From NCBI GenBank assembly GCA_016702705.1, contig JADJDM010000020.1, forward strand, positions 108,647 to 172,646: a stretch of DNA of 64,000 bases, given 5' to 3'. Position numbers and translations under genes: made by a program. The DNA comes from Bacteroidota bacterium. GTDB taxonomy: Bacteria > Bacteroidota > Bacteroidia > B-17B0 > Aurantibacillaceae. Position 1 is the first letter of the stretch. Every line of letters begins with the position of its first letter. The notes under the pieces are model-generated. The model did not search any database, had not been told where the DNA came from, and saw only the letters and a list, made by a program, of their open reading frames with translations. This document shows positions 50,035-56,552 of the stretch, piece after piece.

Positions 50035-50835
50035 ATGCAACCGGTAAGAGCCAAAAAACATTTAGGTCAACATTTTTTACATGATAAACGAGTTGCAGAA
50101 CGTATTGTTGAATCATTACCAGCCGATGCTTACAAAGATGATTTATTTGAAGTTGGTCCAGGAACAGGAGTACTTACTGATTTTATTTTAGCAAAAAAAA
50201 CTGTAGGTTTTTATGGTTTAGATTTAGATGAGGAATCGATTGCATATTTAAAACAACATTATCCAGCTCAAGCGGAAAATTTTATCTTTTGCGATTTTTT
50301 ACATTACGACCTCAACACCATTACTAAAAACAACTTTAATGTAATTGGAAATTTCCCATACAACATTTCTACACAAATTATGTTTCGTGTTTTGGAGTAT
50401 AGAGATAGAGTTGATTATGTTGTAGGGATGTTTCAAAAAGAAGTAGCTAAACGCATTGCAGAAAAACCTGGTAGTAAAGAGTACGGCATTTTAAGCGTGT
50501 TACTACAAGCCTACTTTGATATTTCTTATTTATTTACGGTGAGCCCAGGTGTTTTTAATCCACCACCAAAAGTAAATTCGGGTGTGATTCGACTGAAAAG
50601 AAATAATGTAAAAAAATTAGATTGTAACGAAGTATTATTTTTCAAAGTGGTTAAAACTGCATTTAATCAACGTAGAAAAATGTTACGTAATGGCTTGCGC
50701 GAAATGCTAAGCGAAGAAATTATTAGCAATCCAATTTTTGATAAACGTGCCGAACAATTAGGTGTGAAAGAATTTGTTTTTATTACTCAAGAAATTGAAA
50801 GAACAAATCCCGACTTAATTCCTCCACAAAAATAA
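50035..50835 (+). CDS. rsmA: 16S rRNA dimethyltransferase RsmA (KsgA)
   Basis: The 266-residue protein has KKHLGQHFLHDKRVAERIV at the N-terminus, the SAM motif EVGPGTGVLTDFIL near 40-53, NVIGNFPYNISTQIMF with the catalytic NxPY motif, and VSPGVFNPPPKVNSGVI in the C-terminal domain. RsmA dimethylates two adenines in helix 45 of 16S rRNA, checking 30S maturation. Length and motifs are full. It is the last chromosomal gene before the integrated element, and the sequence beyond its stop contains a tRNA-like remnant. Confidence 0.96.
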   Translation: MQPVRAKKHLGQHFLHDKRVAERIVESLPADAYKDDLFEVGPGTGVLTDFILAKKTVGFYGLDLDEESIAYLKQHYPAQAENFIFCDFLHYDLNTITKNNFNVIGNFPYNISTQIMFRVLEYRDRVDYVVGMFQKEVAKRIAEKPGSKEYGILSVLLQAYFDISYLFTVSPGVFNPPPKVNSGVIRLKRNNVKKLDCNEVLFFKVVKTAFNQRRKMLRNGLREMLSEEIISNPIFDKRAEQLGVKEFVFITQEIERTNPDLIPPQK

Positions 50836-50871
50836 AAAAGCCCCATACTTTGGAGCTAAATTACTTTCTAG

Positions 50872-50918
50872 TAGTGGTCCCGAGAGAACTGATGCTCTAG
50901 CACTCCAGCGATACCACC
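50872..50918 (-). other. tRNA-like remnant, possible integrase attachment site
   Basis: Read on the minus strand the stretch begins GGTGGTATCGCTGGAGTGC, then TAGAGCATCAG, close to the acceptor and D arm of a tRNA, and ends CTCTCGGGACCAC, like the T stem and 3' acceptor. The anticodon arm is absent, so it is not a functional tRNA. The position just after rsmA and 160 bases before an integrase gene suggests a recombined tRNA end used as an attachment site. Confidence 0.35.
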
Positions 50919-51079
50919 TTTACTCTATTGCACTGTATTTCAATTTAATAATTGTTTTTTTGAAGTAATTCGATAAAACAAAACGCAAAGGAATTGTGCA
51001 AATGTTTTACCTCTTGTTTTACCATTATTTTAGAGTCCTGGCCTACTTTTAAGGGGGTAAATAATCTAAAACAACTAAA

Positions 51080-52288
51080 ATGGCAACAATAAAAATACTA
51101 CTTAGGACTGACAAAAAGAACAAAAATAATGAAGCACCTCTTTGGATTAGAATTACAAAAAATAGAAAATCAAGGTACGTTTCATTAGGTAAAAACATAA
51201 AAATAGAAGATTGGGACGAACAAAATAATTCAGTCAAAAAATCACATCCAAATTCTGTAAGGCTAAACAAATACATTGCAAGAAAAGTTGCAGACGCGCA
51301 TGATAGCGCCTTGGATTTAGAAACGGAAGACAAATATGTCCGTCCAATCAAAATAAAAGAAGATATACTTGGCATTTCTTCTCTAGACTTTTTTGCCTAC
51401 GCAAAAAGATACTCCAAAGATTTAGAAAGCAAAGGAAGCTATGGTACACTTGGCAAAGCTGATTCAGTTGTAAAGAAAATAGAAACATACTTAGGTAGGA
51501 AAACTATGTCGATGGATGAAATAAGTATACACTGGCTTAAAAATTACGAAACATATTTAAGAGGAACGCTGCACAACTCAACCAACACAATACATACAAA
51601 TTTAAAAGTTATCCGTAGACTAATTAATGGCGCTATTCGTGAAGAACTATTTCCTTATGAAAAGAACCCATTTTTACGTTACCAATTAAAATGGGAGAAA
51701 ACGACAAAAGAATTTTTAGAAGAGGATGAACTTAAAAAACTTGTAGAACTAGAGCTTGATAAAACAACAAAGCTTTACCATTATAGAAACATGTATATTA
51801 TAGCAACTGAGGCAGGTGGCCTCAGAATTTCCGACATGCTTTTTATTCAAAAGAAAAACTATGATGGAACACGAATTATAATTGACACTTTAAAAACTGG
51901 CAGTACTGTTTCTATAAAAGTTCCATTAAAAGCAAAAGCTTTACTAGATGAATATGTTTCCGAACTAACATCACCTGAAAGCTTTATATTTCCACTCCTC
52001 AATCCTGACTTAAACCTGGAAGATAAAAAAGCATGTTTGCAGGCTAAATCCCGTGCTGCGGCATTGGTAAATAAAGGTTTAAGAAGTATAGTAAAAAAAG
52101 CAGAAATAAAGAAGCATATTCACTTCCACACTTCACGCCACACCTTTGCCACAAGGGCATTGAGAAAAGGTATGAGGATAGAATATGTGTCCAAATTATT
52201 GGGGCATGCAAGCATTAAAACAACCCAGATTTACGCCAAAATCGTAAACGAAGAATTGGATAAAGCAATGGATGTTTTCAACGAATAA
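51080..52288 (+). CDS. Tyrosine site-specific integrase
   Basis: The 402-residue protein has an N-terminal Arm-binding region (MATIKILLRTDKKNKNNEAP), a SAM-like core-binding domain (about 100-205) and the catalytic domain. Catalytic residues visible are Arg in EAGGLRISDML, Lys-Thr in IDTLKTGSTVSI, HTSRHTFATRAL with the H-x-x-R pair, GHASIKTTQIYAKI with the late His and the Tyr nucleophile. This is the length and layout of Bacteroidota mobile-element integrases. It opens the element, starting 24 bases after AAGGGGGTAAATAATC. Confidence 0.94.
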   Translation: MATIKILLRTDKKNKNNEAPLWIRITKNRKSRYVSLGKNIKIEDWDEQNNSVKKSHPNSVRLNKYIARKVADAHDSALDLETEDKYVRPIKIKEDILGISSLDFFAYAKRYSKDLESKGSYGTLGKADSVVKKIETYLGRKTMSMDEISIHWLKNYETYLRGTLHNSTNTIHTNLKVIRRLINGAIREELFPYEKNPFLRYQLKWEKTTKEFLEEDELKKLVELELDKTTKLYHYRNMYIIATEAGGLRISDMLFIQKKNYDGTRIIIDTLKTGSTVSIKVPLKAKALLDEYVSELTSPESFIFPLLNPDLNLEDKKACLQAKSRAAALVNKGLRSIVKKAEIKKHIHFHTSRHTFATRALRKGMRIEYVSKLLGHASIKTTQIYAKIVNEELDKAMDVFNE

Positions 52289-52462
52289 TTTAGAATACTT
52301 GCAATCAATAATTTAAATTTTCAACAGCTATAATTCATAGTAAATCAAAACTATATTTCTTAACAATCAGGTGTTTTTTAGGGCAAATTAATAATTTAGT
52401 ATTAGAGTTTTAGAGGCCATGCTTTCTCTACTCAACTAAGTTCAATACCTAAATTAATTCCT

Positions 52463-53338
52463 ATGAATAAGCACAGCGTTCAAAACGCTCCATTTAAGGA
52501 GCATCCAATTATCGACATCACTCACTTCGAGCCAGGCGAATATGACATCATTGTTATAGATAAAAATCAATCACCAAATTTCACAATAGAAAATAAATTT
52601 TCTATTCAGTTATACTGCGAATGCTTGTTACACAAGCTATTCTCACTAAGCAAGTCCAAAATCAAACCATTCATACAATACCAATGTGAACAGTTGATTG
52701 ATCCATTTACATGGCTCAACAAACTTGAAAAGTTGATTGACTTAAATAGGGATTTATATACAAACAAGGAGCAAAAAATTAAAATAGAAAAAGCCTTAGT
52801 AATTATTGAATTAATAAGACAAGAGATTGAACTCAATAAATTCAATCGCGCGGCGCGATTTGATTTTGATAGACTAAAAGCGAAACTAAAACACTATAAA
52901 ACTCCCGAAGAGCAACTTTCTTTTTTGTATGAAGAGCAAGCGGAGTATCTTCAAAACAAACCTAAGTTCATTGACCCTACATCAACTCCCTTTGATGAAA
53001 AATGCACGATAGAAATAGAAAAGATTGAGCGTTTAGAACAACTTAAAAAACGAGCACCACTTCGTGATGCCTTTTTTAAAGGTAAGCCCGCGAATAACAA
53101 AATGGTCATTCGTGGCCACATAAACATATTAGTTGATGCATTTTACCAAATGCTTCACGAGAAAAAAGCAAATGGATTACCTTATCTTGATACTAGCACA
53201 CCTGATTTGATTAATTTTATTACTTCTAACTTTTCCGACCGTGATGGCCAGCCACTTTCCGAAAGCACAGTTCGCACAATGTTAGCTCCAAATCGTACAG
53301 AAAAAAGACCGAAAAACGACAATAAAATTCAATTATAA
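52463..53338 (+). CDS. Uncharacterised mobile-element protein
   Basis: The 291-residue protein has no membrane segments. It is helical in its middle part (about 60-210) and ends with GLPYLDTSTPDLINFITSNF and the DRDGQPLSESTVRTMLAPNR plus KRPKN motif, as in RteC-type and related accessory proteins of Bacteroidota integrative elements. It lies between the integrase and a group of palindromic sites. A role in excision or transfer control is possible by position alone; no catalytic motif is recognised. Confidence 0.55.
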   Translation: MNKHSVQNAPFKEHPIIDITHFEPGEYDIIVIDKNQSPNFTIENKFSIQLYCECLLHKLFSLSKSKIKPFIQYQCEQLIDPFTWLNKLEKLIDLNRDLYTNKEQKIKIEKALVIIELIRQEIELNKFNRAARFDFDRLKAKLKHYKTPEEQLSFLYEEQAEYLQNKPKFIDPTSTPFDEKCTIEIEKIERLEQLKKRAPLRDAFFKGKPANNKMVIRGHINILVDAFYQMLHEKKANGLPYLDTSTPDLINFITSNFSDRDGQPLSESTVRTMLAPNRTEKRPKNDNKIQL

Positions 53339-53342
53339 AAAA

Positions 53343-53354
53343 GTCTAATTAGAC
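53343..53354. promoter_or_regulatory. Palindromic operator-like site, copy 1
   Basis: GTCTAATTAGAC is a perfect 12-base palindrome located five bases after the stop of the uncharacterised mobile-element gene. It is repeated in extended form at 53492-53515 and in a half-altered form at 53518-53529. Such spacing is typical of a dimeric regulator. Confidence 0.5.
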
Positions 53355-53370
53355 CTTTAGACCATTGATA

Positions 53371-53398
53371 ATAGAGGCCTACAGCCTCTATTTCTTTT
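53371..53398 (+). terminator. Rho-independent terminator
   Basis: ATAGAGGC pairs with GCCTCTAT around CTACA and is followed by TTCTTTTT. It lies 32 bases after the stop of the 291-residue mobile-element gene and would separate its transcript from the HTH gene. Confidence 0.8.
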
Positions 53399-53491
53399 TA
53401 AATAGTTTAGAAAAATCGATAAACAACCCAAGGTATCCATTTTAAAATCCTATTAATTCTCTCATCCCCCAACACTATTCATTCCCAAAAC

Positions 53492-53531
53492 AAAAAGGTC
53501 TAATTAGACCTTTTTAGTCCGATTAGACCTT
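53492..53531. promoter_or_regulatory. 24-base perfect palindrome plus a third operator-like copy
   Basis: AAAAAGGTCTAATTAGACCTTTTT (24 bases) is a perfect palindrome. It is directly followed by AGTCCGATTAGACCTT, which repeats the GTCnnATTAGACC half-sites. The cluster is 48 bases before the HTH gene start. It could be an operator for the HTH product, a recombinase arm site, or a T/A-flanked terminator. Confidence 0.55.
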
Positions 53532-53578
53532 CGCACTTTTTATTCTTTTGCTCCATAATCATTTAAAAAACACTACAT

Positions 53579-53857
53579 ATGGAAGCAGTAATCTTATCAA
53601 AAGAGCAGTTCAACCACTTAACAAGCTCTATCGAGGAAATTAAAACAAAAATCACAGCCGAAAACAAAAAACCTTCTGAAAATTATTTAGACAACCAGGA
53701 GTTTTTGTTGTTGATGAAAATCTCAAAGCGTACAGCACAAACATGGAGAGATGAAGGGAAAATTTCATTTTCCCAAGTTGGCAACAAAATTTATTACAGG
53801 TTGTCGGATGTAGAAGAATTACTTCAAAAACATTACATCAAAGCATTTAAAAAATAA
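53579..53857 (+). CDS. Excisionase-like helix-turn-helix protein
   Basis: The 92-residue protein has a helical N-terminus (about 1-35) and a MerR/excisionase-type HTH: LDNQEFLLLMKISKRTAQTW followed by RDEGKISFSQVGNKIYYRLSDVEELL, in which the DNA-binding helix is KRTAQTWRDEGK. This layout is used by Bacteroidota element regulators and Xis-like factors. The three palindromic sites just upstream are natural targets. It starts a run of three genes ending with the RepA-like ATPase. Confidence 0.8.
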   Translation: MEAVILSKEQFNHLTSSIEEIKTKITAENKKPSENYLDNQEFLLLMKISKRTAQTWRDEGKISFSQVGNKIYYRLSDVEELLQKHYIKAFKK

Positions 53858-53867
53858 GGAGAGCAAA

Positions 53868-54254
53868 ATGGATACTTATAGAGAAACAATACACAACATC
53901 AATTGGTCCGACTTACTGCAGCAAATCTCGACGATTTTAAGTCGTGATGCAAAAGCCTTAGAAAGCAATGTAAACTATTACATGAAATTATTTAATGATA
54001 GCAATACCGACAAAACAAAACTCAACAACATTTTCGAAAAGCTTCAGCTCGAAAAATTGCGCCATGCTTATTTTTCAGAGCTGTTCATTAGACTTGAAGA
54101 AGCCAATTACAAAATGATGATCATGAGTTTAGAAAGCTGCATCCAACAGGAAACTGAAATACAAAACAGAACACCAAAAGATTGGGTAGCAACAATCCGT
54201 TTCGAAGACGGAAAGATTAGAGTTTATTTTATGGCATTATCTTATTACCAATAA
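53868..54254 (+). CDS. Hypothetical mobile-element protein
   Basis: The 128-residue protein is helical, with LLQQISTILSRDAKALESNVN near the start and PKDWVATIRFEDGKIRVYFMAL near the end. No family is recognised. It is 10 bases after the HTH gene and eight bases before the RepA-like gene, so it belongs to the same operon. Confidence 0.5.
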   Translation: MDTYRETIHNINWSDLLQQISTILSRDAKALESNVNYYMKLFNDSNTDKTKLNNIFEKLQLEKLRHAYFSELFIRLEEANYKMMIMSLESCIQQETEIQNRTPKDWVATIRFEDGKIRVYFMALSYYQ

Positions 54255-54262
54255 CTGCATTT

Positions 54263-55432
54263 ATGTTTGATATTCCTGCACCATCATCCCAAAACACCCC
54301 TTCTCCACTCTCCCTATTGGGGAGAGCCGGAGAGGGGCTGGAAGCACCACAAGTAAAACTTGCTCGTTTGCTCGAATCTCAAAAAAAGATAAAAGAAAAC
54401 AAAGGCAAACCAATAAATTTTAGCCAACCTATTTTATGGCAAAAAGATAATCCAGTATTCTTTCCAAAAACGATTAATGTAATACAAGGCAAGGCAGGCG
54501 TGCACAAGTCACGCCTTGCTGAAACCATTTGCGCTGCGCTTTTAAAAATACCTGAGAGCAATAGAGATTTATTGGATTTTAAAACCAACATTCTCACACG
54601 CTACGCTGTGTGCTATGTTGATACCGAAAGAAATCTTTCTGACCAATTACCCTATTCATTGCAGCAAATACAATTAAAAGCAGGTTATAACATTCAGGAC
54701 CATCCTTATGGTTTCGATTACATTTCATTGCTCGAATTTGGAAGGGAAGAACGATTCGATATGCTCAATATTTATTTAGAACATATTCGAAAACAATTTC
54801 CAATGCACATTTTTATTGTGCTTGATGTTATCACCGATTGTGTTTTCAATTTTAACGACACCAAAGACAGCATGAAACTAATCGACATGATGAATCAATC
54901 AATTAATCGTTATGATGTTACCTTCATTTGTTTAATACATGAGAATCCTGGTAGCACAGATAAAGCCCGTGGCCATTTAGGAACCGAAATACTAAATAAG
55001 GCAAGTACAGTAATACAAATTGGTTTTGAAAAAGACGCACAAAACCATAATACCGACTTGATAAAAGTATCCTATCTCAAATGCCGGAGTTCCAAAAAAC
55101 ATGAACCGTTTTTTGTACAGTATTCTGATGAAGAAAAGGGATTGATTTTGGCAGATTACAACACTATACAAGAAGCAAAAGAAAATCGTAATCACAAAGC
55201 AGCCTTGGATGAGACAATTGAATTAATTGGTGGATTTTTAAAAGAACCTATGTCAAAAACAACCTTAATAGAAAAACTATGCTTCGAAATGGATTGTAAA
55301 GAACGTACAATCGAAACAAGATTAAAATCTATCATCTCAACCAAACTTAGAATTCTCGATGGCAATGGCAAAGGGAAAATACTTTGCAAACGACTCGAAA
55401 ACAAAGAAACCATTTACTATTTATCCACCTAA
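54263..55432 (+). CDS. RepA/RadA-like AAA-type ATPase of the mobile element
   Basis: The 389-residue protein has a P-loop of the RecA/RepA helicase class (NVIQGKAGVHKSRLAETICA, about 78-97; note K-S in the final positions), a Walker B strand (MHIFIVLDVITDCVFNF, near 175) and VTFICLIHENPGSTDKARGHLGTEI, the sensor-like strand of RepA/DnaB-type ATPases. A C-terminal winged-helix-like region follows (SKTTLIEKLCFEMDCKERTI). It probably acts in replication or mobilisation. Near the N-terminus, 54297-54337 is an inverted-repeat insertion read through in frame. Confidence 0.8.
   Translation: MFDIPAPSSQNTPSPLSLLGRAGEGLEAPQVKLARLLESQKKIKENKGKPINFSQPILWQKDNPVFFPKTINVIQGKAGVHKSRLAETICAALLKIPESNRDLLDFKTNILTRYAVCYVDTERNLSDQLPYSLQQIQLKAGYNIQDHPYGFDYISLLEFGREERFDMLNIYLEHIRKQFPMHIFIVLDVITDCVFNFNDTKDSMKLIDMMNQSINRYDVTFICLIHENPGSTDKARGHLGTEILNKASTVIQIGFEKDAQNHNTDLIKVSYLKCRSSKKHEPFFVQYSDEEKGLILADYNTIQEAKENRNHKAALDETIELIGGFLKEPMSKTTLIEKLCFEMDCKERTIETRLKSIISTKLRILDGNGKGKILCKRLENKETIYYLST
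54297..54337. repeat. Imperfect inverted-repeat element inside the RepA-like coding region
   Basis: CCCCTTCTCC...GGAGAGGGG with inner CTCTCCCTATTGGGGAGAG forms a GC-rich hairpin that is read in frame as SPLSLLGRAGEGL. Similar CCCTCTCC/GGAGAGGG hairpins are scattered in Bacteroidota intergenic regions. Here it extends a protein without breaking it. Confidence 0.6.
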
Positions 55433-55451
55433 TAATTAACCATTTAGCTCG

Positions 55452-55497
55452 TTTGCAAGTTTGCAAACCCCTATATAAGGGTTTGCAAACTTGCAAA
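55452..55497. repeat. Perfect 19-base inverted repeat (TTTGCAAGTTTGCAAACCC)
   Basis: The two arms are identical in reverse complement around the loop CTATATAA, and each arm contains TTGCAAGTTTGCAA, a nested TTGCAA repeat. It lies 19 bases after the RepA-like gene stop. There is no T run, so termination is not the only explanation; an origin, a nick/recombination site or a regulator target for the element are alternatives. Confidence 0.65.
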
Positions 55498-55549
55498 GGT
55501 GATTATCTCAATTAACATCATGATTTTTGAAAAATTGTCGAATTTTAGT

Positions 55550-55578
55550 TTGGTGTTACCAAAAAAGTGCTAAATTTG
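55550..55578 (+). promoter_or_regulatory. Promoter of the abiF-type RNA (TTG-N18-TAnnTTTG)
   Basis: TTG at 55550-55552 and TAAATTTG at 55571-55578 are separated by 18 bases, matching the Bacteroidota consensus. Transcription would begin within a few bases of 55585, just ahead of the structured RNA at 55589. Confidence 0.7.
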
Positions 55579-55588
55579 CCTCAACAGT

Positions 55589-55629
55589 ACACGCCACGCT
55601 ACCCATAAGAACAGCGTCCCAGGGCGTGT
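55589..55629 (+). ncRNA. abiF-type structured RNA upstream of the Abi_2 gene
   Basis: The RNA has an outer stem ACACGCC/GGCGTGT (55589-55595 with 55623-55629) directly stacked on an inner stem ACGCT/AGCGT (55596-55600 with 55613-55617), a 12-base loop ACCCATAAGAAC and a 3' bulge CCCAG. I recognise this as the abiF RNA motif, a conserved RNA found just upstream of Abi_2/AbiF genes, where it is thought to act with the HEPN protein in abortive infection. Here it is 21 bases before the abiF start and follows a good promoter. The match is from memory of the motif, not a search. Confidence 0.7.
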
Positions 55630-55649
55630 CTTTTGCTTTTATACCCTTT

Positions 55650-56548
55650 ATGAATTACAATAAGGCGACCACAGATATAAAACAACAAATTGCTTTACTT
55701 AAGCAACGTGGGTTAATAATTGCTGATGAACCAGCTGCCGAATATTTTTTACAAAATGTAAGTTACTACAGATTAGCTGGATATTGGTGGCCAATGCAGG
55801 CAGATAAATCACTTCACACATTTAAGCCAAATAGCACTTTCGAAAACATAATTCAGATTTACAACTTTGATAGAGAACTAAGAATATTATTATTTGATGT
55901 TATCGAGCGAATTGAAATAGGGTTTAGAACCAAATTAATTTACAATCTTTCTCATGAAATTTCTCCTTGGTGGTTTGAAGATGCAACCCACTTTAGAGAC
56001 GCGGTTGAACATACAAAAACGCTAATTCTTTAGATAGAGAATTGCAACAAACTAGAGAAGTATTTATTACCGAACATTATAAAAAATACCACACAGATAC
56101 AAGACGTCCTCCTTCGTGGAAAACCTTAGAAGTAGTAAGTTTTGGTGTTATTTCTAAATTTTATGGTAATTTAAAAGCACCGTTGGTTCAAGATTCGATT
56201 GCTGCACAACTAGGTACAGTGAATCACACATTTTTGCCTAGTTGGTTGCAAAGTATTGCGCAAATACGAAACATATGGCTCACCATGGTCGTTTATGGAA
56301 TAAAATTTACCAGGAAGACCAAAACTTTTACCAAACCACCGAAACCTTGGATTTCAAATGTCCCCACATCTAACGAACACTACATGCTTTATATTCACCT
56401 ATGTTGCATGAAATATTTAATAAATATCATTAATCCTGATAATTCGTTTACTCATAAATTAAAGGATTTATTAGCTAAATATCCAAACATCGACCCTAAT
56501 GCACTTGGCATGAAACCTAATTGGGAAAACGAACCTCTTTGGAAATAA
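55650..56548 (+). CDS. abiF: Abi_2/AbiF-family abortive-infection HEPN ribonuclease, indels
   Basis: The start is ATG at 55650; an upstream ORF start would cross the RNA. The first frame contains TTDIKQQIALLKQRGLIIAD, VSYYRLAGYWWPMQ and FENIIQIYNFDRELRILLFD, the signature of the Abi_2 (AbiD/AbiF) family. An indel near 56025 leads to REVFITEHYKKYHTDTRRPP. Restoring one base after 56277 gives RNIxAHHGR, the R-x(4)-H HEPN ribonuclease motif; a compensating extra base near 56325 restores the frame for KPPKPWISNVPTSNEHYMLY. The protein of about 300 residues is predicted to cut RNA on phage infection and is controlled with the adjoining RNA. AbiF is proposed as the ancestor of Cas13. Confidence 0.82.
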
Positions 56549-56552
56549 TAAT

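Noticed and set aside
50872..50918. Functional tRNA gene
   Set aside because: The anticodon stem and loop are missing and the acceptor halves pair only in part.
55452..55497. CRISPR repeat
   Set aside because: It is a single inverted pair without repeated spacing or spacers; no array is present anywhere in the window.
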